Assembly: GCA_027924645.1 (NCBI GenBank)
Contig: BSBN01000334.1
Location: 3,286,001-3,350,000 of the forward strand
DNA length: 64,000 nucleotides
Reading direction: 5' to 3'
Origin: Cunninghamia lanceolata
Lineage: Eukaryota > Streptophyta > Pinopsida > Cupressales > Cupressaceae
Both the position numbers and the translations under genes were made by a program. Below the pieces are notes generated by a model. That model saw only the letters and a program-made list of their open reading frames with translations. It had not been told where the DNA came from and searched no databases. Each line of letters opens with the position of its first letter. Position 1 is the first letter of the stretch. This document shows positions 23,565-36,700 of the stretch, in pieces.

Positions 23565-24524
23565 TTGACATCACCAAACACAACATCAAAATCTATTAGC
23601 CTACCTCATGAATCTAACAAGCTAGTCACCTATCTAGCAGATGAGATGAAGAAGATCAAAATCAGCCTATCCTTGTCAGAGTTGTTGAAAACTCCAGCCA
23701 TAAAAAGGGTGTTCATGAAATCACTAGATGATCCTGCTCCTAAAGAGGATAGCCATACTTTAGGTCAGTCTGGAGGTAAGGATCATGCTTTCAGAGACAA
23801 TAATGTTAAAACTAATGTCCCAGCTACTGTTCAAGCTGCAGAGACCTCCCACATGACCTTATACAGAGATCAAAGTGAGTCACCTCCATTTCTCCTTACC
23901 ATACGAATGTTTGGTAAAAATTTACATAACTATCTAGTAGACTCAGGAGCATCAACCAATGTCATGCCCTTGTCCATTTGTAATGCTTTAGGGTTACATC
24001 CTGCTAAATCTTTGAAGAAGGTAACCCAACTAGACAAAACAAAGGTGAATGTAATAGGTGAGTTAAATCACATTCACATGCAACTAGCATCAGACCCTAG
24101 GATCCAGTACTATATTAACATTCAGGTAGTTGACATACCTAATACATATGGAATGTTACTCAGCAGAGATTGGTCCAAAACTCTCAACAGATATATGTCT
24201 ACTGACTTCAGTCATATGTGGCTACCTTGGAAAGGTATACCAAACCAGATAAGGGTAGATGCTGAACCAAGAATGAAACATATGATCACTGAGTACAACA
24301 AAACAAATGAGATCATGTACGTGAATGTTGAACCTAGAGTTTATTCCATTAGACCTCAGATTGTCAAGATAGAGGAAGTCCTGATGTATGATTTTCATGA
24401 TGATCATGATCCTGATGATCATCCTCATGATGATAATGCTATAGTTTTAAGACCTAATCATGATCATGGAAATGAAACAGAAATAGATCATTTCAAGATC
24501 TTTGAAATATACTTGTCCAAGTAG
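23565..24524 (+). pseudogene. Element C protease
   Basis: An aspartic protease of the retropepsin fold: HNYLVDSGASTNVMPLS (about 23925-23975) holds the D-S-G active site, and VVDIPNTYGMLLSRDW (about 24128-24175) is the typical Ty3 follow-on segment. It is open without stops from 23565 to 24524. Downstream it ends in an Asp/His-rich stretch (FHDDHDPDDHPHDDN, about 24391-24438). It would cleave Gag-Pol during particle maturation. It is in the same frame as gag and the following Cys/His region. Confidence 0.75.
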
Positions 24525-25249
24525 GTAAAACACTGTCAATTATTAAATATACATGTTCACGATATTTTGATTGATGGTTGGTGTAGATTACACGATGAAG
24601 CACATTCTGAGAAAACTTGTGAAGCATGCATTAATATGCTAGAGCTTGAGCAAACATGTGGAGAGACGTCGTCATCATCAAAGGTAAGTTCCACATACAA
24701 CAATGATGATCATACTGATTCTTGTTCATCTGCTGCAGGAAAAGGAGAAGATATGAGTCAGGATAAGGATTTTATCCAGAGGACAAAAGAAATTCTGGTT
24801 TGCAATGAGAATAAGAAAAGAAATAATAAGGTCACCCTAGCGAGTGACTGTTTAATGGAGTCATATTATGAGTTATCTGATGAAGACAGAGGCAGTAACC
24901 TGACCAGATTTGAGAAGTTTTTATCAAGAGAAATTAAAAAGATGATAGAATAAGAAAGACCTCCACAAGATGCATTGACTGAAGGATGGTGCAGATTGCA
25001 TGAGGCACCTCATTCAGAAACTGCCTGCTCACTATGCTTACATATTTTGAAGAGACATATAGCACCCAATTTAGAAGATCATCCTCCTGATGATGAAAAG
25101 AAAGAAGAAAAATCAGCTTCGTGAAAGAAAGGAAAGATGAAGTCTGAGGAAGCTGAAATTCCTATGTTAAAATGGATATCATGTGGAGAAACTGCCAGAG
25201 CTGCAAAGAAGAAGGAAGGATCAGCTAAGCCTCCGCTCAAGATAAACCA
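24525..25249 (+). pseudogene. Element C linker with two Cys/His repeats
   Basis: Between protease and RNase H the same frame encodes two similar motifs: DGWCRLHDEAHSEKTCEAC (about 24573-24630) and EGWCRLHEAPHSETACSLC (about 24981-25040). Both follow the spacing C-x2-H-x3-H-x4-C-x2-C, which suggests zinc binding. They are separated by an acidic serine-rich stretch. Stops occur at 24522, 24951 and 25122. A frameshift near 25249 separates it from the RNase H frame. I know no named family for this module. Confidence 0.55.
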
Positions 25250-25660
25250 TGGATCCTTAGATTTGACAGATCCAAGTCAAAACAAGGTGCTGGGGTAGGA
25301 ATTGATCTCATTGATCCATCAGGAAAGTCCTACCTAGCAGCCTACAGACTATAGTTCCCCTATACCAACAATGTGATAGAGTATGAAGCTCTAATACATG
25401 GGATGTCGTTTGCCCTTAAGAAGAAAGTAAAAATTCTGCATGTCTATGGAGACTCAAAATTAGTTGTTAGACAAGTGAGAGGAATTTACTCCTGCAATTA
25501 TAAAAAATTGTCTAATTATAGACACAAGGTGTGGGACCTGATTGAAGATTTTGATGCATTTAATATCACCCACCTACCTAGAGAATAGAACCATAGGGCA
25601 GATGCTCTAGCCCAGGCTGCTAGTACCTTAGAGTCACTGTCTATTTCTGGTTTAAAGAGG
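25250..25660 (+). pseudogene. Element C archaeal-type RNase H, upstream of RT
   Basis: In order it reads LRFDRSKSKQGAGVGIDL, NNVIEYEALIHGMSFAL, HVYGDSKLVVRQVRGIY and NHRADALAQAAS. The four acidic positions of RNase H1-type enzymes (D in FDRS, E in EYEAL, D in GDSKLV, D in RADAL) are all kept. AEYEAL-GL and YGDS-LV-QV are typical of the archaeal-type RNase H acquired by Tat elements. Two stops (25352, 25586) make it a pseudogene. Its position before RT is unusual. It would remove RNA from the RNA:DNA hybrid during reverse transcription. Confidence 0.75.
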
Positions 25661-26880
25661 TTTTTAGTAGAATTGGTATCAGTGCCCTCAATACCTGATA
25701 ATGTTACTAATCTCCAAGTATTTGATGATGATCAACATATCCTAGATTTCATGTCCAACAGAGATATATTTGATGCTCAAATCATAGATGAGAACAACAT
25801 GGAAGATCATGTTTGGGAAGAAGAACAAATATTAGAGTTGCCAAGCAACAGGATTCCCAAAGGAATGATTGAGTTAGAAAGAGCCTTTGACCTAGATAAC
25901 ATGTTGAAGCAGAATGATCTTCCAAAAGTTGATGGAGGAGAATATTCACAAGTGAATATTGGACAAAATGATGACAAAAGAAATGTTTTGATAGGGAAGG
26001 TGTGCACAAAATAAGAGTTAGAAGGAATAACTTAGGCACTCAAAGATTACATCCATGTCATAGCATGGACTTATGATGAGTTGAAAACATATGACACATC
26101 AGTCATAACTCATACCATACCCCTCAAACTAGATGCCAAGCCTTTCAAATAGAAGCAAAGGCCGGTCAATGCCTTGCTAGGGCCTATAATTTTTGAGGAG
26201 GTCAAGAAATTGTTAAATGCCAAGATTATATTTCTTGTGAGACACTCCACCTAGGTGGCTAATCTAGTCCCAGTGAAAAACAAGAATGGAGACATCAGAC
26301 TATGTGTAGACTTTAGGAACTTGAATAGAGCATTAGAGAAAGATAATTATCCTTTACCCTCCTTAGATGAAGTTCTGTAGATTGTAAATGGAGCAAAAAT
26401 GATGTCATTCTTGGATGGTTTTTCTAGTTATAATCAAGTAATGGTTGACAAAATTGACAGACTAAAAACTGCCTTCACCACAAAGTGGGGAATATTTGCT
26501 TATAGACACATGCCATTTGGGCTAATAAATGTTGGAGCAACATTCTAGTGAGTAATGGACATAGCCTTCAGAGGCTTAATATGAAAATGTATAGTCATAT
26601 ACATGGATGACTTAACAGTATTCTCTAAGGATAGAGGAAACCATGTAGCAGATCTCAGAAATGTGTTGAAAAAATGTGAACAGTATGGGATATCCCTGAT
26701 CCCCAAGAAATGCATATTTGCAGTAACAACAAGAAAATTACTGGGCCACCTGATAACTGAAAATGGGATTATCATTGATCCTGACAGGGTGGATTCCATC
26801 ATGAAAATATAGCTTCTTGGAAGCAAGAAAGAACTCAAATCTTACTTTGGTAAGATAAATTTTGTCAGGAAGTTTATCAC
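25661..26880 (+). pseudogene. Element C reverse transcriptase
   Basis: A linker (LPSNRIPKGMIELERAFD) leads into RT: HTIPLKLDAKPFK, VANLVPVKNKNGDIRLCVDF, DNYPLPSLDEVL, SFLDGFSSYNQVMV, FAYRHMPFGL, VIYMDDLTVFSK and LLGHLITENGIIIDP. The catalytic acids are present (D in SFLDG and YMDD, about 26410 and 26600). Stops occur at 26011, 26032, 26149, 26251, 26378, 26548 and elsewhere. It copies element RNA into DNA inside cytoplasmic particles. It has the standard Ty3 fingers-palm order. It continues into the degenerate RNase H without a gap. Confidence 0.8.
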
Positions 26881-27440
26881 TGGCTTTGCTAAAATAGTTA
26901 GACCTTTAAATGCTATATTGAAAAAGGATGCAAAGATTGAGTGGACATCAGAAGCTAGAGCAGCTTTCAAAGACATAAAGAAAGCTATATCTGAAGCTCC
27001 AGTGCTGATTAGTCCAGACTACAATAAGGACTTCTATATTTACTCATTTGCTTTAGAGCATACCTTTGCAGTAGTGCTACACACAAAGGAATGAAGAAAA
27101 AGAAGAAAATCCTATAGCATTCATGAGCTGTCCATTTAGAGATGCAGAGCTCAGGTATATGGATGTAGAGAGATAGGCTCTTGCTTTGGTCAGAGTAGTG
27201 AACAAATTCAGGCACTATATCCTGAGAAGTAAAGTGATTGTTGTGGTACCTAATGCAGCAGTAAAAATGTTATTAATGCAGAGTGAGCCAGGTGAAAAGA
27301 GGTATAAGTGGATCACTATCCTGCAAGAGTATGACATGGATATCACACCCATGAAACTAGTAAGAGGACATGAATTAAGCGAGATGATATCAGAGATTGA
27401 CCCAAATATCACAAGTCAACAATATGTTATTAATGAGAAG
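26881..27440 (+). pseudogene. Element C degenerate Ty3 RNase H
   Basis: The fold is recognisable by ISEAPVLISPDYNKDFYIYS, DAELRYMDVER and VNKFRHYILRSKVIVVVPN. Functional Ty3 enzymes have TDAS and TDH at the places where this reads YSFALEHT and VVPN. Two catalytic aspartates are therefore replaced, while the central glutamate (VER) remains. A frameshift near 27085-27110 and stops near 27138 and 27174 also break it. The loss is shared with the upstream copy and with element D, so it predates recent decay. Tat elements are known for such loss beside an archaeal-type RNase H. Confidence 0.7.
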
Positions 27441-28706
27441 GATAGTGGAGAATGGTACTTAGACATCAGGCATATCCTAATTACTAGAAGATGTCCTCCA
27501 AGACTGTAGGATTCATAAAGAAGAGCCCTAAAAATAAAGTCCCGGAAGTATATGATGAAAGTAGGAGTACTTTTCAAGAAAAATTATGAAGGAATATACC
27601 TAAGATGCCTAGAGAGGCCTGAAGTAGATAAAGTATTATCAGAGTTACATGACAAGTTTTGAACAACACATGGGTCATCCTTAGCCACAACACATACAAT
27701 CCTGAGAGCAGGATACTACTGGCCCACCATTTTCAAGGACACTGCTGAACATATTAAATGCTGCCATACGTGTTTGGTAGCTGCTAATAGGGAAAGATAT
27801 GCTATTCAACCTCTGCAGCTAGTGATGGAGGCGTGCCCATTTGCAAAGTGGGGCATGGATTTCATAGGACCAATTAATCATCAATCATCCTCGGGCCACA
27901 GGTATGTTCTAATGATTACTGACTATTGTACCAGGTGGACCGAGGCTGTTAGCACCAAAATCTGTAGTGCAGATGATGTCATCAGATTTCTGGAAAGTAA
28001 TATAGTCACCAGGTATGGGGTTCCCTATGCTCTGGTAAGTGATAATGCTTCTGCTTTTGCTTCAACCAAATTATCAAGTTGGGCCTTTGATTATGGGATC
28101 ATAATGAAGTTCTCATCTAATTATTATCCCCAAGGGAATGGATTGGCAGAATCCACTAATAAAAATTTGTTGAATATCATAAAGAAGTTAATAGACAAGA
28201 ACCCTAGGGAGTGGAATACACTTCTAAAAAATGCCTTATGGGTAGATAGAACCAGAAACAAGGCTGCATTAGGAAACTCACCTTATCATCTAGTGTATTG
28301 GGTGGATCCCATCCTCCCTATTAACCTCAAGATTCCTACCCTGCAGTTTGCCCAAGAGTACCTAGGTATGGACAATAACGAAGAAGTCAAGTTGCTTTAG
28401 CTGATGCACCTGGAAGAAAAAGAAATTTAGGCAATTGATCAATTTGCCAAACATCAGGCTGTTGTCAAACGTTGGTTTGACAAAAGTCCCAAAGATAAAG
28501 CCTTCAGGATAACTAATTTAGTCTTGATGTGGGATAAAGCCCATGAGAAGAAAGGAGACCACGGTAAGTTTAATAAATTATGGATAGGTCCCTTCCAAAT
28601 TTCTAAGATGTTAGGAGACAACACTTACAGGCTTAAGAATCTGACAGGTGAGGATGTTCCATTACCAGTTAATGGACAGTTCCTCAAACATTACTTCCAA
28701 GCCTAA
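27441..28706 (+). pseudogene. Element C integrase
   Basis: Zinc-binding region: TTHTILRAGYYWPTIFKD then CCHTCLVA (about 27685-27782). Core: WGMDFIGPINH, LVSDNASAF and GLAESTNKNL give D, D and E. The first 208 codons after 27774 are open. C-terminal domain: HGKFNKLWIGPFQISKM, then LPVNGQFLKHYFQA ending at TAA 28704. Stops occur at 27507, 27660, 28398 and 28428. It has no chromodomain, as expected for the Tat/Athila branch. This is the best-preserved domain of C. Confidence 0.8.
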
Positions 28707-31074
28707 ATAGCTTCATGTTGGTCATGTGTATCATACTGTATATTTGTATAGTGGTTTGTATAGTGTTTCTTTGTTGTTTTGCCTTGTTTGCTTGTTGAGT
28801 GTTTGTTTTGGTTAGTCAAGATGATGCAGCTCATCACCCCAGAAAATAACTAAATTGTTAGGATTCAAGTGATGAGAACACATTTATATATAGGTTGTGA
28901 CTCATTTTAAGAAAATACTTATGATCAGGTCTATGATATCTTTTCATCAGGGTACCTTTTCTTAACCAAAGTGATTTTTTCACAATGAATCACCTAATAG
29001 CCTTGGGTTTGTTGAACACAAGTATAGGTGTTAAGTGAAAAATCTAAAGGGACTCCCTTCCTACCAATGTAATCTCCAACCTAAAATAGCAAGTGACCAT
29101 ACCTTGCACACTGAGCTTACATGATGACATCAGTTATATAAAGTATAAATGTTGAAAATCCAAAAAATATAATAAAATTAGGCCATCTAAGTAACTCTAT
29201 CAGGGCTATAGATGCCTGTTGGCAGTGGGGCTCTACTTAGGGAGATTGTATAGATAACCTTGTCGGGGCCATGGACGCCTGCTGGCAGCAAGGCTCTATC
29301 CAGGTTGGCTATGAGGGATGATCTCCAACTATGTATCTTAACATCAGTTACTCATGTTTTCAACTTGCTTTCAAGATGAGGATAATTAATCATTTGCACA
29401 CTACTGATCCTTTGTTAGCATTGTTACCATGAGGACATTTTATCATTCAGAAAGATTATGATACTTGTCCTTGAAGAGAGTTGGAATGCTATGTTAGAAT
29501 GTGTTCACATCACTTGAATCATTGGAATTTTGGTATTTTCTTTGGTGGGAAGTTGTTGTGTGGTTACACAACGTGCCCCATTTTGACTTGACAAAACAAG
29601 GACCCAACCCTTTTTTTGGCTTAGCTTGTGTCTTCTGCTTGCTGGCAGTCTGGTAAAAGTAAGTCAATATAGATGATCATGCATAAAGGGGACTAAGTAA
29701 GTCATCATGATTAGGTCAAAGTTTCAAAGTTAATATTTCATGACAATAACCTCATGATTAGATAGCTTACAAAATTCCATGCAGGTTTGCCTTTTGGATC
29801 ATCCCGATATTCCTTAAAGAACGAGAGTTATGGTGAGTCAAAGTCCTGGTCAAACCTAATATTCTGAGGGGAGGATCATATTTCTTAACATTAGTCATCT
29901 TATAAAAGATCACCTTGATCCAATTTTATCACTAGATAAATCATTTATCTGGAGAATCTGGATGTCAATTTTAGGTGATAAAGGTATTTACCATTCGAAC
30001 AATGTCATATTTTTTGCGGGGGTCATATTTTGAATATAACCTGATCTTTCAGATATCAGCCGATATTCAGAATATCACCCTGGTGCAGAATATCACCCTA
30101 AAGCCAATATCATGATGACATCATATAATCCTGATGAGATAAGAAAATTGCCATGACGATGACGTCATCATCCTTTTTACCTCGCGGAGGTATATTTCCA
30201 ACATTGACCCTTTCTATAGAAAATGACGATGATGTCATAGTGCGACAACGATTAACCAAGTTATTATCCTGATGATGTCACCCTGATTTTCCAAGGAAAA
30301 GTTACTTTAGTTCAAGGGGTGATATTATAAACATCACCAGACATTCTAAACATCCCCTGACATTTTGAATATCACCCGATATTCCCAACCTAACCCGATG
30401 TTTCAACATGGGTTTTTCCTACCAAGGCGGATGATCATATTATACCAAAGGGGTCATATTCTCAATATCACTCGATATTTAGAATATCACCCAATCTTCT
30501 GACGATCACCCCGCTCCTCTTGCAACTTACCATTAAATGCCATTAATACAGTTGGTGGGTTCCAGCCGATCTTGAACATGATCTAAACACCTGGCAATGC
30601 CCATAGGTTTATGACAGAAGATCAAGGGTTGCAATCCAATTTTCTCTAATTTGCCCTAATTTACCTAAGAAACAAGATTAAAAGGTGAATTCATAGTCAT
30701 TGTTACATTTACCTTTGTGATAAAATGAATTTTTACAGAGCACCGAGTTTTCAAACCCTCATACGACTACCAATGGACACATATGGCTCATAGCATAATA
30801 GGACATGTGAATATCACTGGTAGTGAGTCCCTTTTACATAGTCATTAGCATAATCAGGAGAATAAGCGCACCAAGTAAGTAATTGAAAACCCCTCCTGTC
30901 CTTTCTGTATGTCTAGGTAATATGACTTCTACTAGTTTGAAGCTGTAAATTATGCATGTTTAATAAAGTAATGATAAATGAGTATAACGTATATCATGCC
31001 ATGAAAATATATGATTATGTGCACGCATGAGAGGTATGGTATGGTAAGATTGGTACGATTTATTACAGGAGACC

Positions 31075-31965
31075 ATGGCAGACAAGAGATTGAGCAAGTT
31101 TGACGCCGAATTTTGCAAGCCCATGTTCACTCAACCTGATGGTGTACAGTTTAAATATGGTGCCATCACAGATACACACCAAGGAAACACTGATTTGGTG
31201 GCATGGTCAACTAAGATGAGTGATGAAAAGAATAATAGTACCTCGTTGAACAGAGTTTTCGCGTCTAGAATGTGGAGTGCAGCTGGTTTCCCATGTTCCA
31301 TGGAAGGTCCTGAGATAGTTATTGAATGTGCTAGAAATTATAATCCACACACAAGAAGGGTGGAGAAGCATGGCAGAATATATGCAGATCTGTCTATCAA
31401 GGGCCTTACAGCCACTTTCAATCTGCCACTAGGAAAGAAGGTATCTAGTATAGATCTGAAGAAACTAGAAGTAGAATATGAGAATAATAAGAAGACTACC
31501 TGGAAAAGAATGTACCAATGGAGGGCAAGAAATAGTCCTTATCCTGTAGCTTCCAAATTGCCACTGCACATGTATAAGTTTGATTTCAATGATGAATACC
31601 AATATATGATAGCCCTACTTAGCAGAGTGACAGGTCAGCCTGATGTTGGAAGTTTCAAGGACTAGATGTATGGCGTCATCTTGATGTGTGTTTATATAGA
31701 CAACAGGCCATTGTGGGCCAAGATGATAAGTGATGCCCTGCATGATCAACTCATGAACCTGGGATGTTTAGAATGTTCTTTTTATATGACTTCTTACATA
31801 GTTTTCTCATGTGCCTACAAGGGTACATTTGATGCATTGACAATAGAAGGAAAGATTGCTGGCAGCACCAATGATGCTCACATCTGGGATCATTATCCCC
31901 AGCTGCAAAGGCAGAATTACCTCCAAGACTACAAATTAGTAAATGATGCATTATCCCCAGCTGCA
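31075..31965 (+). pseudogene. Element C LTR-encoded protein, truncated duplicate
   Basis: It opens at ATG 31075 with MADKRLSKFDAEFCKP and closely follows the copy at 33755 up to KLVNDA. It then runs into a rearrangement junction near 31950. One stop (31663) lies between the first 196 codons and the next 121. In this copy the bases just before the ATG are TTTATTACAGGAGACC, which resembles a splice acceptor. Confidence 0.6.
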
Positions 31966-32229
31966 CAAGGCAGAATTTTCTTTGGTGGGAAGTTGTTGTG
32001 TGGTTACACAACATGCCCCATTTTGACTTGACAAAACAAGGACCCAACCCTTTTTTTGGCTTAGCTTGTGTCTTCTGCTTGCTGGCAGTCTGGTAAAAGT
32101 AAGTCAATACAGATGATCATGCATAAAGGGGACTAAGTAAGTCATCATGATTAGGTCAAAGTTTCAAAGTTAATATTTCATGACAATAACCTCATGATTA
32201 GATAGCTTACAAAATTGCCATGACGATGT
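31950..32229 (+). repeat. Template-switch junctions inside the C 3' LTR
   Basis: CATTATCCCCAGCTGC from 31886-31901 recurs at 31952-31967 with GGCAGAATT. The sequence then jumps back to TTTTCTTTGGTGGGAAG (as at 29535). At 32211 ACAAAATT joins GCCATGACGATG, which belongs about 360 bases further on, and at 32229 it jumps back again to TGGGAAGTTGTTG. Each joint shows a few shared bases. Confidence 0.65.
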
Positions 32230-33754
32230 GGGAAGTTGTTGTGTGGTTACACAACATGCGCCATTTTGACTTGACAAAACAAGGACCCAACCCTTTTTTT
32301 GGCTTAGCTTGTGTCTTCTGCTTGCTGGCAGTCTGGTAAAAGTAAGTCAATACAGATGATCATGCATAAAGGGGACTAAGTAAGTCATCATGATTAGGTC
32401 AAAGTTTCAAAGTTAATATTTCATGACAATAACCTCATGATTAGATAGCTTACAAAATTCCATGCAGGTTTGCCTTTTGGATCATCTCGATATTCCTTAA
32501 AGAACGAGAGTTATGGTGAGTCAAAGTCCTGGTCAAACCTAATATTCTGAGGGGAGGATCATATTTCTTAACATTAGTCATCTTATAAAAGATCACCTCG
32601 ATCCAATTTTATCACTAGATAAATCATTTATCTGGAGAATCCGGATGTCAATTTTAGGTGATAAAGGTATTTATCGTTCGAACGTCATATTTTTTGCGGG
32701 GGTCATATTTTGAATATAACCTGATCTTTCAGATATCAACCGATATTCAGAATATCACCCTGGTGCAGAATATCACCCTAAAGCCAATATCATGATGACA
32801 TCATATAATCTTGATGAGATAAGAAAATTGCCATGACGATGACATCATCATCCTTTTTACCTCGCAGAGGTATATTTCCAACATTGACCCTTTCTATAGA
32901 ACATGACGATGATGTCATAGTGCGACAACGATTAACCAAGTTATTATCCTGACGATGTCACCCTGATTTTCCAAGGAAAAGTTACTTTAGTTCAAGGGGT
33001 GATATTATAAACATCACCAGACATTCTAAACATCCCCTGACATTTTGAATATCACCCGATATTCCCAACCTGACCTGATGTTTTAGCATGGGTTTTTCCT
33101 ACCAAGGCGGATGATCATATTATACCAAAGGGGTCATATTCTCAATATCACCCAATATTCAGAATATCACCCAATCTTCTGACGATCACCCGCTCCTCTT
33201 GCAACTTACCATTAAATGCCATTAATACAGTTGGTGGGTTCCAGCCAATCTTGAACATGATCTAAACACCTGGCAATGCCCATAGGTTTGTGATAGAAGA
33301 TCAAGGGTTGCAATCCAATTTTCTCTAATTTGCCCTAATTTACCTGAGAAACAAGATTAAAAGGTGAATTCATAGTCATTGTTACATTTACCTTTGCGAT
33401 AAAATGAATTTTTACAGACCACCGAGTTTTCAAACCCTCATACGACTACTAGCGGACACATATGGCTCATAGCATAATAGGACATGTGAATATCACTGGT
33501 AGTGAGTCCCTTTTACATAGTCATTAGCATAATCAGGAGAATAAGCGCACCAAGTAAGTAATTGAAAACCCCTCCTGTCCTTTCTGTATGTCTAGGTAAT
33601 ATGATTTCTACTAGTTTGAAGCTGTAAATTATGCATGTTGTAATAAAGTAATGATAAATGAGTATAACGTATATCATGCCGTGAAAATATATGATTATGT
33701 GCATGCATGAGAGGTATGGTATGGTAAGATTGGTACGATTTATCACAGGAGACC

Positions 33755-36700
33755 ATGGCAGACAAGAGATTGAGCAAGTTTGACGCCGAATTTTGCAAGC
33801 CCATGTTCGCTCAACCTGATGGTGTACAGTTTAAATATGGTGCCATCACAGATACACACCAAGGAAACACTGATTTGGTGGCATGGTCAGCTAAGATGAG
33901 TGATGAAAAGAATAATAGTACCTCGTTGGATGGAGTTTTCACGTCTAGAATGTGGAGTGCAGCTGGTTTCCCATGTTCCATGGAAGGTCCTGAGATAGTT
34001 ATTAAATGCGCTAGAAATTATAATCCACACACAAGAAGGGTGGAGAAGCATGGCAGAATATATGTAGATCTGTCTATCAAGGGCCTTACAGCCACTTTCA
34101 ATCTGCCACTAGGAAAGAAGGTATCTAGTATAGATCTGAAGAAACTAGAAGTAGAATATGAGAATAATAAGAAGACTACCCGGAAAAGAATGTACCAATG
34201 GAGGGAAAGAAATAGTCCTTATCCTGCAGCTTCCAAATTGCCACTGCACATGTATAAGTTTGATTTCAATGATGAATACCAATATATGATAGCCCTACTT
34301 AGCAGAGTGACAGGTCAGCCTGATGTTGGAAGTTTCAAGGACTAGATGTATGGCGTCATCTTGATGTGTGTTTATATAGACAACAGGCCATTGTGGGCCA
34401 AGATGATAAGTGATGCCCTGCATGATCAATTCATGAACCTGGGAGGTTTAGAATGTTCTTTTTATATGACTTCTTACATAGTTTTCTCATGTGCCTACAA
34501 GGGTACATTTGATGCATTGACAATAGAAGGAAAGATTGGTGGCAGCACCAATGATGCTCACATTTGGGATCATTATCCCCAACTGCAAAGGCAGAACTAC
34601 CTCCAAGACTACAAATTAGTAAATGATGCATTTTCTATGCATCTAGTCAGAACAATGGAGGAGGACAGAATGAAAAGATTGAGCATGGAAGCTCAAGAGG
34701 TCATATATAGGCATGGAGCTTGGTTTATTCAGTATGCAACATTCTCTTATATAAGAATTGAGGGTTTTGAAGCTCAACCCCTCATGCTCCTGAGATACCC
34801 CATTGATGCAGTAGTTTTGATGGAGTTCATGAGATAAGTGGTTACAATACTGGATGCTTACAAAGCAAGTAACAATCTTCCACCAGTATTATTTCCAATA
34901 ACAATGGGCTGGTATATGTACCTAGATTCTGAGAACATAAAGAAAGCCATAGCTGGCTTGAGTATGATGAAATTGTAGCCATTCCCACTAGCAAGTTCAT
35001 ATGATCCATATGGCAGGATGTAAAAGATCATGGGGAAACCTATCCATCAGAGGAGTCTTGAAGATTTTTGGGTAGACTGTGAGGATGAAGCTGAAGCCAG
35101 AAGGAGAAAAGACCAAAGGCTAACTCTCAACCAGATCAAGACTTTTGATTGCATCCCGGTGCCAAAACAATTGAAGAAAGATGATGGCAATATAATGGCT
35201 GATGAGTATGAAGAGAAAAAGATATATAATGACACTATATTAGCACCTAATCTTACACAACTTGAAGATATTTAACTGGATCAGTTCACTGGCAGGGCCC
35301 TACAGTTAACCTAGTCTTGGGTAGATGAACAGATAAATGCACTGAAGAAGAAAGGTGTAGCCCTTATAGTGGATAATATGAAGAAAAGACAAGATATTCT
35401 TGATGAGGAATATGATGATATCCTGACAGAGAAGAGGAAATCCAAAGGAGAGAGAATGAAGTCTCTAGAACAAAGCAAGAGACCACCTTGAGGTAAGAAA
35501 ATTGATAACGAACCTAAGGGGTTGGTGATTGAAAGAATAGAGGTGCCATCTGAAGGTGCATCAGGATCAGGACAAGCATCAGCATTATCCACACTGCCTC
35601 CTATGGATAAACAAAAAACTAAAAGAATCCAGAGGCCAGCTGCACAAACTACTGAAACATATGAGGAGGGTCAGGCATCTCAACAAAAGACCATAGAAGA
35701 AGATATTTCTCTAGATGAAGAGCCTGGGGAGGAAGAAGACCCAATATCCCTCACCAGAAAGAGAAAAGCACCTCAAGTGATGGTATCCACACCTAAGAAA
35801 CAAAGAACTTCAATGAGAGGTGAAATAAAAGAAGACCCCATAATGCTAAGAGGGGCAGGTGGTGAAGTATTCAGGAAAGAATTGCAGCATGGAATACCAC
35901 TTCCCACCATTATCAAGTTCAAGACTGAGAGGGCTGAGGAACAAAAGAAAGAAACCTCAAGAGAAGTAAAAAGTGGTCTTGTCTCACTGGAGGAGATTGT
36001 GGACCTATTTGATGATGCGGTAGTAAAAGATGTCGCCTCTTAGAAAATGGAAATCCTTGCTGCTAACACCCGCATAATACCACAAGGAACACCATCAGTA
36101 TAGGCAATGGTGTTAGAAGAGTTAAAGCAAGTGGGGCAAGAAAAATAAAAGAGCCCAGAAAAGGTTGCACAACAAATAGGGCTAGATGCATTAGTTGATC
36201 AGGTGACAAGTCCTGCAATAATAGACTTGACATATGTAGAGGATGTAAATCCTAAATATATAGCAGGTGCATCTGATAGAACAGAGAATGTTGAAGAAGT
36301 TAAACAAATGGAAGGGGAGGATAAAGCTCTAGATATGAGTTAGCAACAACAAGAAATATCAACTGAACCCAAAATAGTTGAAGTCTGGCCAAAGGACGGA
36401 GAAACCTTAGGAGATAAAGAAACATCAGGTCATGATGACCTAAAGGCTCAGGAGGTAGATACATTAGGTGCAGAGCAAGATGTGATGCAGGATCAAGTGG
36501 AGGCACCTAAGTTAGATAAAATAATATCCACGAATACCAATGTACCTCAGGATGAGGAAAATACTAAAGTGGATGAGATACCCCTGGAGGAAGTAAAAGA
36601 TTAGGATCATGGTAAACATGCAGATGATCATTAGGATCACCCTTTGAAAGAAGAGATTCCTCAACAAGAGGAAGCGCCACAGGATCACCCTCATGAGGAA

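Noticed and set aside
24391..24438. The Asp/His-rich tract after the C protease as a metal-binding domain
   Set aside because: It comes from a GATGATCAT-like simple repeat in the DNA, and low complexity is a sufficient explanation.
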